Assembly (NCBI GenBank): GCA_934518555.1
Contig: CAKSXW010000002.1
Span: 3,693 to 67,692, forward strand
Direction: 5' to 3'
Source: an uncultured Faecalibacterium sp.
GTDB lineage: Bacteria > Bacillota > Clostridia > Oscillospirales > Ruminococcaceae
Length of the DNA: 64,000 nt
Shown here one piece after another: positions 8,418 to 15,505 of this stretch. Below the pieces are notes generated by a model. That model had not been told where the DNA came from, ran no database searches, and worked only from the letters and a program-made list of their open reading frames with translations. Every line of letters begins with the position of its first letter. The stretch's first letter is position 1. Both the position numbers and the translations under genes were made by a program.

Positions 8418-8450
8418 AAAAAGGCGATGCCCACGGGCATCGCCTTTTTT
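8418..8450. terminator. Bidirectional terminator after metA
   Basis: A 15-bp stem with ACG loop, flanked by A- and T-runs; it serves metA and the convergent flavin-reductase gene. Confidence 0.9.
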
Positions 8451-8451
8451 A

Positions 8452-9036
8452 TTACTTTTTGCGTTTTGTGGGCTTCTTTTTCCGCACGGTATAGCCAAAG
8501 GTCCCCAGCTTTTTGCCCAGGGACAGGTACTCGCCGTGGCTGTAGACGATGAGCTTGGCCTTGTCCAGGCACAGCTTGCCGGTGTCGTCCAGCAGGCTCT
8601 CGTCCACGTCGCAGGCCACCACCTCTGCCAAAAACAGATCGTGGCTGCCCAAGGGGATCCGCTGGGTCACCCGGCACTCCAGGTTCACCGGGCTCTCTGC
8701 CAGCACCGGGCAATCCGTCAGCACACTGCCAGCCTCGGCATGGAGGCCGCAGGCGGCAAACTTATCCACATCCCGGCCGCTTTTTACGCCGCACCAGTCC
8801 ACCGACCGCACCAGGGCCTCGGTGGGCAGGTTGATGGCAAACTGTCCGCTTTCCAGGATCAGGTGGTGGCTGTACCGCTCCGGCCGCACGCTGATGCTCA
8901 CCATGCTGGGCTGGGTGCAGATGGTGCCGGTCCAGCCGATGGTGATAAGGTTGGGCTGATCCAAGGGGCCGCAGGACACCAGCACCGGGGGTTCCGGGTT
9001 CAGCAGGGTGCTGCCACGCCAGCTCTGTTTGCTCAT
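8452..9036 (-). CDS. Flavin reductase-like FMN-binding protein
   Basis: 194 residues of the flavin reductase-like split-barrel family. The N-terminal part has PEPPVLVSCG and ITIGWTGTICTQPSMVSISVRPERYSH, the typical FMN-binding strand and loop. Later come FAINLPTEALV and a conserved barrel strand (FLAEVVAC). The C-terminus is very basic (KKKPTKRKK). Its ATG overlaps the TGA of the glycosyltransferase gene upstream (ATGA), so the two are translationally coupled although no shared pathway is evident. The natural electron acceptor is unknown. Confidence 0.88.
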   Translation of the reverse strand: MSKQSWRGSTLLNPEPPVLVSCGPLDQPNLITIGWTGTICTQPSMVSISVRPERYSHHLILESGQFAINLPTEALVRSVDWCGVKSGRDVDKFAACGLHAEAGSVLTDCPVLAESPVNLECRVTQRIPLGSHDLFLAEVVACDVDESLLDDTGKLCLDKAKLIVYSHGEYLSLGKKLGTFGYTVRKKKPTKRKK

Positions 9037-10013
9037 CCGTGATACTTCCTTTCATAAGGGGCCCAGGTGCGCTCCGAGATGATGTACCGGGGCCGGGCCT
9101 TGGTCTCCATATAGATCTTGCCGATGTATTCGCCAATAACGCCCAGGCACACCAGCTGCACGCCGCCCATAAAGCAGACGATGCACACGATGGAGGCCCA
9201 GCCAGCCACGCTGCTGCCCAGGGCGGCGCAGACGATGGCCCAGATGACCCCGATAAAGCCGATAAGGCTTACCAAGATGCCAGCCCCGGTAATGATGCGG
9301 ATGGGCTTGTTGGACAGGCTGGTAATGCCGTCAAAGGCCAGGGCCAGCATTTTGCTGAGGGGGTAGTGGCTCTCTCCGGCCAGCCGCTCATGCCGCTCGT
9401 AGGTGACCACCTCGTGGGGGAAGCCCACCAGGGGCACCATGCCACGCAAAAAGATGTTCACCTCGTGGTAATCTGCAAAGCTCTCCAGCACCCGGGTGCT
9501 GATAAGGCGGTAGTCGGCGTGGTTGAACACGATGTCGGCCCCCAGGGCGTTCATCAGGTGGTAGAAGCCCTCGGCGGTGAACCGCTTAAAGAAGGTGTCG
9601 GTGTCCCGGCGGCTCCGGACGCCGTACACCACCTCGGCTCCCTCCAGGTACTTGCGGACCATCTCGTCCATGGCATTGATGTCGTCCTGGCCGTCGCAGT
9701 CGATGGAGATGGTCACGTCGCAGCTGCCGCTGTGGAGGGCCTCCATCAGGCCTGCCAGTACAGCGTTCTGGTGGCCCCGGTTGCGGCTCTGGGCAATGCC
9801 GATGAAATGCTCATCCTGAGCGGCAAAGCCCTGGATCAGCTCCCAGGTCTTGTCCTTGGAGCCATCGTTGACAAAAAGCACCCGGCTTTTATCGCTGACC
9901 AAGCCCTGGCTGGCCAGCTGGTTGATCTTTTGCAAAAACAGCGGTGCCGTAATGGGCAGCACAGCCTCCTCGTTGTAACAGGGGATCACGATCCACAGAA
10001 TCGGTTTGGACAT
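9033..10013 (-). CDS. Family 2 glycosyltransferase with two membrane helices (GtrB/DPM1-like)
   Basis: Likely transfers a sugar from a nucleotide donor to a polyprenyl-phosphate carrier at the membrane. 326 residues. The GT-A domain shows the start IVIPCYNEEAVLP, the donor-site FVNDGSKDKTWELI, and the metal-site region ISIDCDGQDD. Two hydrophobic helices near residues 233-255 and 268-290 are the C-terminal membrane anchor of the GtrB/YfdH/DPM group. The ATG is preceded by AAAAGGAGCAAC. It lies 45 bases behind a Crp-like regulator and overlaps the flavin-reductase gene. The sugar and the final acceptor cannot be told from the sequence. Confidence 0.92.
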   Translation of the reverse strand: MSKPILWIVIPCYNEEAVLPITAPLFLQKINQLASQGLVSDKSRVLFVNDGSKDKTWELIQGFAAQDEHFIGIAQSRNRGHQNAVLAGLMEALHSGSCDVTISIDCDGQDDINAMDEMVRKYLEGAEVVYGVRSRRDTDTFFKRFTAEGFYHLMNALGADIVFNHADYRLISTRVLESFADYHEVNIFLRGMVPLVGFPHEVVTYERHERLAGESHYPLSKMLALAFDGITSLSNKPIRIITGAGILVSLIGFIGVIWAIVCAALGSSVAGWASIVCIVCFMGGVQLVCLGVIGEYIGKIYMETKARPRYIISERTWAPYERKYHG

Positions 10014-10058
10014 AGTATAGTTGCTCCTTTTATCCTTGTAAAAGCGGCAGGACCGGCG

Positions 10059-10739
10059 TTACTGCACCATCTGCCGCAAAGCGTCCGGGTCCAGCAGCTT
10101 AAAGCTGCTTTTAAAGGTATCCAGCAGGCCGTCCCTCTGCATACAGCTCAGCTCCCGGGAAAGGGCACTGCGGTCGCAGTTCAGGTAGTCTGCCAGCTGG
10201 ATGCGAGAAAAGGGGATGCTGAAGGTCAGGCTGCCGGCCCGTTCGCTTTCACTGAGCAGGTAGGCGCAGACCTTGGCACGCAGGCTTTTCATCACCAGCA
10301 GGTCCACCCGGCGAGAAAGCAGAAAGTATTTGTCGCTGATGGTCCGCACCAGGTTTTGCAGCACCTGCTGGTGGGCCGGGCTGCCGTCGGACTGCAGCAG
10401 CTTTTCGTAGGGGATCAGCAGCACCTCACAGGGGCTGGCTGCCAGCACTGTAACAGGGCTGGCCAGGCTGGACCCACCCAGCACGTCCCCAAACACGCCC
10501 CCGGGCTCCACCCGGGCCATGGGCACACGGGCTCCACCTGGGGCCGGGCGCCAGGCCTCCAGCTCTCCCTGCAGCACCACGCCGACCCGGCGGCTGGGCT
10601 CCCCAGCCACCACCAGCACCTCTCCCCGGCCAAAGCTGCGGGGCACTGCCCCCAGCCGGGTCAGCAGTGCCTGCAGTTCCGGAGCCGAAAGCCCGGCAAA
10701 CAACGAGGTGGTTTGTAACAGCGGCAGATCCATTTTCAT
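10059..10739 (-). CDS. Crp/Fnr family transcriptional regulator
   Basis: 226-residue regulator with an N-terminal cyclic-nucleotide-binding fold (SLFAGLSAPELQALL at the start, GGVFGDVLGG in the barrel) and a C-terminal winged helix with recognition segment FSRIQLADYLNCDRSALSRE. There is no Fnr-type cysteine cluster at the N-terminus, so an oxygen-sensing iron-sulfur cluster is not expected. The start is uncertain: the frame opens with TTG at 10784; I prefer ATG 10739, although its ribosome site is weak. A perfect palindrome just upstream suggests self-regulation. Leads a leftward unit with the glycosyltransferase and flavin-reductase genes. Confidence 0.88.
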   Translation of the reverse strand: MKMDLPLLQTTSLFAGLSAPELQALLTRLGAVPRSFGRGEVLVVAGEPSRRVGVVLQGELEAWRPAPGGARVPMARVEPGGVFGDVLGGSSLASPVTVLAASPCEVLLIPYEKLLQSDGSPAHQQVLQNLVRTISDKYFLLSRRVDLLVMKSLRAKVCAYLLSESERAGSLTFSIPFSRIQLADYLNCDRSALSRELSCMQRDGLLDTFKSSFKLLDPDALRQMVQ

Positions 10740-10786
10740 CGCACATCCGTGGGTGGGGGTAGGGCACCCACAGTCCTCCTGCAATT

Positions 10787-10823
10787 CCGTTGCCTATGCA
10801 ACGGTATTTTTACCCTTATTATA
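10787..10823 (-). promoter_or_regulatory. Promoter and palindromic operator of the Crp/Fnr gene
   Basis: The minus strand has TATAAT (10823-10818) followed about 13 bases later by the perfect palindrome CCGTTGC-CTAT-GCAACGG (10787-10804). The palindrome covers the expected transcription start, a classic place for a self-binding operator. Confidence 0.65.
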
Positions 10824-10919
10824 GTAGACTAGGACCTGCAAAGCAAATGTTTTTGCAAATTTGCCTTGTAAAATTTTGTGAGCCGGGCGGCGCTGCTGCC
10901 CGGAAAGAAAGAGGACTTT

Positions 10920-11951
10920 ATGAAAAAATTGATTTCGCTGCTGCTGGCCCTGAGCCTGGGGCTGTGCCTGGCAGCCTGCGGCAGTGCAAGCTCTGCTTCT
11001 TCGGAGGCGGCTGTTCCGGCATCTGCCTCCCAGCAGGAGGCTGAACAGCTGTCTACTACCCAGCCGGTGCGGATCGCCGGGTTAAAGGGCCCCACCACCA
11101 TGGGCCTGGTAAATCTGCTGGCCATGGAGCAGGAGGGCACCGCTGCCCTGGATTACGACCTGCAGCTCTACGGCACCGCTGACGAGATCGTGCCCCTGCT
11201 GATAAAAGGGGAGCTGGACCTGGCGGCCATCCCGGCCAACCTGGCGGCTACCCTGTACCAAAAGACCAACGGCGGCCTCCAGGCCGTGGCGGTGAACACC
11301 CTGGGAGTGCTGTACCTGGTGGAGCAAGGGGACACCATCCACTCCATGGCAGACCTGGCAGGCCGCACCATCTTGATGACCGGCAAGGGGACCACCCCGG
11401 AGTATGTGATGCGCTACCTGCTTACCGCCAACGGTCTGGACCCGGACAAGGACGTGACCCTGGAATACTGCAGCGAGGCCACGGAGGTCACTGCCCAGAT
11501 GGCCAACCGCCAGGATGCCATTGCGGTGCTGCCCCAGCCCTATGTGACCGCCGCCAGCCTGAAGGATGACACCCTGCGTGTGGCCCTGGACCTGACCCAA
11601 GAGTGGAGCCAGGTGGCAGGCACCCAGCTCATTACCGGTGTCACCGTGGTGCGGAAGGAATACGCCCAGGCCCACCCGGATGTGGTGGAGGCCTTTTTGG
11701 CAGACTACGCCCAGAGCGTAGAGGCTGCCAACACCGACCTGGAGGGCACCGCTGCCCTGTGCGAGCAGCAGGGGGTGGTGGCCAAGGCCGCCATTGCCCA
11801 AAAGGCTCTGCCTGCCTGCAATATCGTTTGCCGCACCGGGCAGGAGCTGAAGGAAGATGCTTCGGCCTACCTGCAGGTGCTGTTTGACGCCGACCCGGCG
11901 GCAGTAGGCGGTGCTTTGCCCGGCGACGATTTTTACTGGACTGCCCCGTAA
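10920..11951 (+). CDS. Orphan ABC solute-binding lipoprotein (NitT/TauT-like)
   Basis: 343-residue lipoprotein with a signal peptide and lipobox ending at C20 (CLAAC), then a Ser/Ala/Glu-rich linker. The binding domain resembles the nitrate/sulfonate/thiamine-precursor type (SsuA/NMT1 fold): VRIAGLKGPTTMGLVNLLA, GELDLAAIPANLAATLYQ, MADLAGRTILMTGKGTTPEYVMRYLL and later ITGVTVVRKEYAQAHPDVVEAFL. It starts at ATG 10920 behind AAAGAGG. No permease or ATPase gene lies next to it: a terminator follows and a peptidase gene comes next. It must share a transporter encoded elsewhere; the ligand is unknown. Confidence 0.9.
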   Translation: MKKLISLLLALSLGLCLAACGSASSASSEAAVPASASQQEAEQLSTTQPVRIAGLKGPTTMGLVNLLAMEQEGTAALDYDLQLYGTADEIVPLLIKGELDLAAIPANLAATLYQKTNGGLQAVAVNTLGVLYLVEQGDTIHSMADLAGRTILMTGKGTTPEYVMRYLLTANGLDPDKDVTLEYCSEATEVTAQMANRQDAIAVLPQPYVTAASLKDDTLRVALDLTQEWSQVAGTQLITGVTVVRKEYAQAHPDVVEAFLADYAQSVEAANTDLEGTAALCEQQGVVAKAAIAQKALPACNIVCRTGQELKEDASAYLQVLFDADPAAVGGALPGDDFYWTAP

Positions 11952-11970
11952 CCTCTTTGCGCTCCTTCAG

Positions 11971-12002
11971 GCCGCTCTGCCGCAACAGGCAGGGCGGCTT
12001 TT
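11971..12002 (+). terminator. Intrinsic terminator
   Basis: An 11-bp stem (11971-11981 with 11988-11998), GCAACA loop, four T. It closes the solute-binding gene. Confidence 0.75.
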
Positions 12003-12087
12003 GCATGGGCGGTTGCATTTCTCCCCAAAAAGTTCTACAATGGGCTGGTAAAACACCCACCTTTCAAATGATACGGAGGAACAGCTT

Positions 12088-13572
12088 ATGGCTTGTACTA
12101 CCATCCTGGTCGGCAAAAAGGCGTCCTATGACGGCTCCACCATGATCGCCCGGAACGACGATTCCGGCTCCGGCCATTTCACTGCTAAAAAGTTTACCGT
12201 GGTCCACCCGGAGCAGCTGCCCCAGGTCTACCGCAGCGTCCTCTCCCATGTGGAGATCCCTCTGCCGGAGACGGGGGCCCTGCGGTTTACCGCCATGCCC
12301 AACGCCGTGGAGGGCAAGGGCATCTGGGCGGCCTCCGGCGTCAATGCCGCCAACGTGGGCATGACCGCCACCGAGACCATTACCTCCAACCCCCGGGTGC
12401 TGGGGGCTGACCCCCTGGTGGAGTACCGCCCGGCCAAGGACGGGGAGCCGGAGGTGCCCGGCGGCATCGGTGAGGAGGACATCGTCTACCTGACCCTGCC
12501 CTACATCCGGTCGGCCCGGGAGGGCGTGCAGCGTCTGGGTCATCTGCTGGAGACCTATGGTACCTATGAGATGAACGGCATTGCCTTCTCGGACGTGGAC
12601 GAGGTCTGGTGGCTGGAGACCGTAGGCGGCCACCACTGGATCGCTCGCCGGGTGCCCGACGACGTGTATGTGGTGATGCCCAACCAGCTGGGCCTGGACA
12701 GCTTTGACCTGGCCGATGCCCTGGGCCCCCAGAAGGAATATATGTGCTCCGCCGACCTGGCAGAGTTTTTGGCCAAGAACCACCTGGACCTGTCCCAGGA
12801 CGGCAGCCTGAACCCCCGGGATGCCTTTGGCAGCCACGATGACTCGGACCACGTGTACAACACTCCCCGGGCCTGGTATATGCTGCGGACCCTGAACCCC
12901 AACACCTGGGACTGGGACGGCCCCAACGCCGACTACACCCCCATGTCCGATGACCTGCCCTGGTGCATGGTGCCGGAGCGGAAGGTGACCCCGGAGGACG
13001 TAAAGTACGTGCTGTCCAGCCACTACCAGGGCACCCCCTACGACCCCTACCGCAGCTACGGTGATAAGGCCAGCAAGGGGGCTTATCGGTCCATCGGCAT
13101 CAATCGCAACGACTTTATGGCTCTGATCCAGCTGCGGCCGGACCAGGAGGAGGACCACCGGGCCCTGGAGTGGATCGCCTACGCCTCCAACGCCTTCAAC
13201 ACCATGGTGCCCTTCTACGCCAACGTGGACACCACCCCGGCATACTTGGCAGGCACCACCAAGGAGGTGTCCACCGACAACTTCTACTGGGTCAGCCGCA
13301 TGATCGCTGCCATGGCAGATGCCTCCTACAGCAAGTCGCTGTTCCACATTGAACGCTATGAGGAAAGCGTCCTCAGTGCCGCCCACGCTCTGGTGAACCA
13401 GTACGATGCCAAGCTGGCAGCAGCCGACCCGGCCCAGCGTGCCGCCCTCCGGGAGGAGGCCAACATTGTCTTGGCAGCCATGATCAAGGAAAAGGCCGCC
13501 GACACCCTGGACAAGGTGCTGTTTGAGCTCAGCAACCAGATGAAGAACGCCTACTCCCGTTCTGACGCATAA
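12088..13572 (+). CDS. pepD: C69 family dipeptidase
   Basis: Ntn-hydrolase dipeptidase of family C69, 494 residues. The protein begins MACTTILVGKKAS, with the nucleophile expected at Cys3, which would become the new N-terminus after a short propeptide is removed, as in lactobacillar PepD. The DGSTMIARNDD segment that follows is a strong family marker. No signal peptide, so it acts in the cytosol on dipeptides. ATG 12088 has GGAGGAACAGCTT upstream. It is a single-gene unit, ended by a terminator at 13615-13648 that sits beside operator repeats of the next operon. Confidence 0.93.
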   Translation: MACTTILVGKKASYDGSTMIARNDDSGSGHFTAKKFTVVHPEQLPQVYRSVLSHVEIPLPETGALRFTAMPNAVEGKGIWAASGVNAANVGMTATETITSNPRVLGADPLVEYRPAKDGEPEVPGGIGEEDIVYLTLPYIRSAREGVQRLGHLLETYGTYEMNGIAFSDVDEVWWLETVGGHHWIARRVPDDVYVVMPNQLGLDSFDLADALGPQKEYMCSADLAEFLAKNHLDLSQDGSLNPRDAFGSHDDSDHVYNTPRAWYMLRTLNPNTWDWDGPNADYTPMSDDLPWCMVPERKVTPEDVKYVLSSHYQGTPYDPYRSYGDKASKGAYRSIGINRNDFMALIQLRPDQEEDHRALEWIAYASNAFNTMVPFYANVDTTPAYLAGTTKEVSTDNFYWVSRMIAAMADASYSKSLFHIERYEESVLSAAHALVNQYDAKLAAADPAQRAALREEANIVLAAMIKEKAADTLDKVLFELSNQMKNAYSRSDA

Positions 13573-13576
13573 ACCG

Positions 13577-13599
13577 TCAGAACCAGTCAAAACCGATCA
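13577..13599 (+). promoter_or_regulatory. Distal FruR operator-like repeats
   Basis: Two overlapping 13-mers in 10-bp register, TCAGAACCAGTCA (13577) and TCAAAACCGATCA (13587), closely match the repeats next to the fruR promoter ~140-200 bases downstream. Confidence 0.5.
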
Positions 13600-13614
13600 A
13601 AAAACCTAACCTTT

Positions 13615-13648
13615 ACCGCCCGGTGCCCTGCTGCACCGGGCGGTTTTT
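13615..13648 (+). terminator. Intrinsic terminator of pepD
   Basis: A 12-bp GC-rich stem (13615-13626 with 13633-13644), CCTGCT loop, then TTTT. Confidence 0.88.
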
Positions 13649-13722
13649 GCGTGTTAAGGCAGGAAAGTGTACCGGATGCACAAAAATCAGAGAAATTTTT
13701 TGTGCACGAATCTGACTGAAAA

Positions 13723-13800
13723 TGATTGATTTTGACGACTGCTATGGTATAATAAAGACACAAACCACCAGAAACATTCAAAATAAATCAAAACCAATCA
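13723..13800 (+). promoter_or_regulatory. fru operon promoter with operator repeats
   Basis: TTGATT (13726-13731) and an extended -10, TGGTATAAT ending at 13753, form the promoter. An inverted 13-mer TGATTGATTTTGA (13723-13735) covers the -35, and direct copies TCAAAATAAATCA (13778) and TCAAAACCAATCA (13788) follow in 10-bp register. The layout fits repression by the DeoR-type FruR encoded next. Confidence 0.75.
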
Positions 13801-13826
13801 AGCAACAGGCAAAGGAGCGTGATCAG

Positions 13827-14582
13827 ATGCTGGCAGAAGAACGGTTCGGCATGATCCTGGAGCTGCTGGGGCGGCAGCGCACCGCCACGGTGCAGGAGCT
13901 GTGCGAGGCCCTGGGCACCAGCGAATCCACCATCCGGCGAGACCTTACAGAGCTGGACCGACTGGGCAAGCTGAACAAGGTCCACGGGGGCGCCACCCTG
14001 CCGGACAATCGGTTCCAGGCAGAGGAGCCTACCATGCAGGCCAAGGAGAACCAGTCGGTGCCCCAAAAAAAGGCCATTGCAGCGGCGGCGGCAGCGTTGA
14101 TCCAGCCGGAGGATTTTGTGTTCCTCGACGCCGGGTCCACCACCCTGGAGCTGGTGCGGGCCCTGGAGGGCCCGGCCCTGCAGGCCAACTATGTGACCAA
14201 CGGCGTGGCCCACGCCCGGACCCTGGCCCAGAAGGGCTGCCGGGTGTTCCTGCCCGGGGGGCTGCTGCGGCCCCAGACCGAGGCCATTGTGGGAGCATCG
14301 GCGGTAAGCAGCCTGCAGCAGTATAATTTTACCAAGGCCTTTCTGGGGGCCAACGGCGTGGCCCTGGACGCCGGGTTCACCACCCCGGACCCGGAGGAGG
14401 CCGCCGTCAAGGCCACCGTGGTGCGCCGGGCCCGGGAAAGCTGGTTTTTGGTGGACGACACCAAGTTTGCCCAGGTGTGCCCGGCGGTGATCGCAGAGCT
14501 CCACAGCGGAGCCATCCTCACCAACCGCTGCCCCAACCCCAAGTATAAGCAGTTTACATTGGTAAAGGAGACGGAAGTATGA
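13827..14582 (+). CDS. fruR: DeoR-family fructose operon repressor
   Basis: 251-residue DeoR-type regulator. An N-terminal winged helix (residues ~18-50, TVQELCEALGTSESTIRRDL) with the family tail KVHGGAT is joined to a sugar-phosphate-sensing domain with FLDAGSTTLELVRAL and DDTKF near the end. The likely signal is fructose-1-phosphate, as in other fru operons. The frame opens upstream at 13722, but ATG 13827 has AAAGGAG at 13811-13817 and gives the usual family start. The stop overlaps the fruK start (ATGA). Operator repeats around its own promoter indicate autoregulation. Confidence 0.94.
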   Translation: MLAEERFGMILELLGRQRTATVQELCEALGTSESTIRRDLTELDRLGKLNKVHGGATLPDNRFQAEEPTMQAKENQSVPQKKAIAAAAAALIQPEDFVFLDAGSTTLELVRALEGPALQANYVTNGVAHARTLAQKGCRVFLPGGLLRPQTEAIVGASAVSSLQQYNFTKAFLGANGVALDAGFTTPDPEEAAVKATVVRRARESWFLVDDTKFAQVCPAVIAELHSGAILTNRCPNPKYKQFTLVKETEV

Positions 14583-15484
14583 TCTACACCGTAACATTCA
14601 ATCCGGCCATCGACTATGTGGTGCGGCTGGAACAGTCTCTGGAAGTGGGCCAGGTGAACCGGGCCGACGGCGAGGACTGCGTGCTGGGAGGCAAGGGCAT
14701 CAATGTGTCCGGTGTGCTGGCCCAGCTGGGGTGCCCCAGCGTAGCCCTGGGGTTCGTGGCCGGGGAGACCGGGGCCTGGCTGGAACGGGACCTGGCAGCC
14801 CAGGGCCTGAAAACGGATTTCGTGCACCTGGACAAGGGCATGACCCGTATCAATGTGAAGATCAAGGCCGGGCAGGAGACAGAGCTGAACGGTGCCGGGC
14901 CGGACATCCCGGACCAGGCCCTGCAGCAGCTGGAAGCCCAGCTGGACCGGCTGGCAGCCGGGGATGTGCTGGTGCTGGCAGGCAGCATCCCCCGGAGCCT
15001 GCCTCAGGACGTGTACCAGCGGCTGCTGGCCCGGCTGGAGGGCAAGGGGGTCCAGGCAGTGGTGGACGCCACCCGGGACCTGCTGGTGAACGTGCTGCCC
15101 TACCACCCCTTCCTCATCAAGCCCAATAACCACGAGCTGGGGGAGATCCTGGGCCGGGAGCTTTGCACCGATGCAGAGATCGCTGACGCCGCCCGGACCC
15201 TGCAGCAAAAGGGTGCCCGGAACGTGCTGGTGAGCATGGCCGGGGACGGTGCCCTGCTGCTGGACGAAAAGGGCCAGGTCCACCGGATGGGCTGCCCCAA
15301 GGGCAAGGTGGTAAACAGCGTAGGAGCAGGGGACAGCATGGTGGCCGGCTTTGTGGCTGGCTGGCAGCAGACCGGCAGCTACGCCCAGGCCCTGCGGCTG
15401 GGCACCGCCTGCGGCAGTGCCACCGCCTTCAGTCTGGGGCTGGCCACCAAGGAAAAGATCTACCAGCTGCTGGAGCAGCTTTGA
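14579..15484 (+). CDS. fruK: 1-phosphofructokinase
   Basis: Phosphorylates fructose-1-phosphate, the product of the PTS permease next door, to fructose-1,6-bisphosphate. 301 residues of the PfkB family. The N-terminus TVTFNPAIDYVV and GGKGINVSGVLAQLG are the sugar-binding signatures. The C-terminal GAGDSMVAGFVAGW holds the catalytic aspartate and anion hole. A near-full-length substrate loop (LAGSIPRSLP) is also present. It sits between fruR and fruA and is translationally coupled to fruR, so all three are one operon. Confidence 0.96.
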   Translation: MIYTVTFNPAIDYVVRLEQSLEVGQVNRADGEDCVLGGKGINVSGVLAQLGCPSVALGFVAGETGAWLERDLAAQGLKTDFVHLDKGMTRINVKIKAGQETELNGAGPDIPDQALQQLEAQLDRLAAGDVLVLAGSIPRSLPQDVYQRLLARLEGKGVQAVVDATRDLLVNVLPYHPFLIKPNNHELGEILGRELCTDAEIADAARTLQQKGARNVLVSMAGDGALLLDEKGQVHRMGCPKGKVVNSVGAGDSMVAGFVAGWQQTGSYAQALRLGTACGSATAFSLGLATKEKIYQLLEQL

Positions 15485-15505
15485 GCAAGGAAAAGGAGAA
15501 CCATC

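Noticed and set aside
9039-10718. A 559-codon plus-strand frame opposite the glycosyltransferase and Crp genes
   Set aside because: Shadow of two well supported minus-strand genes; composition (Gly/His/Gln/Ala) and lack of motifs are typical of antisense frames.
10915-11951. Thiamine-precursor (ThiY) assignment for the solute-binding protein
   Set aside because: The fold family is shared, but no thiamine genes or TPP riboswitch are nearby and ligand residues cannot be assigned by eye.
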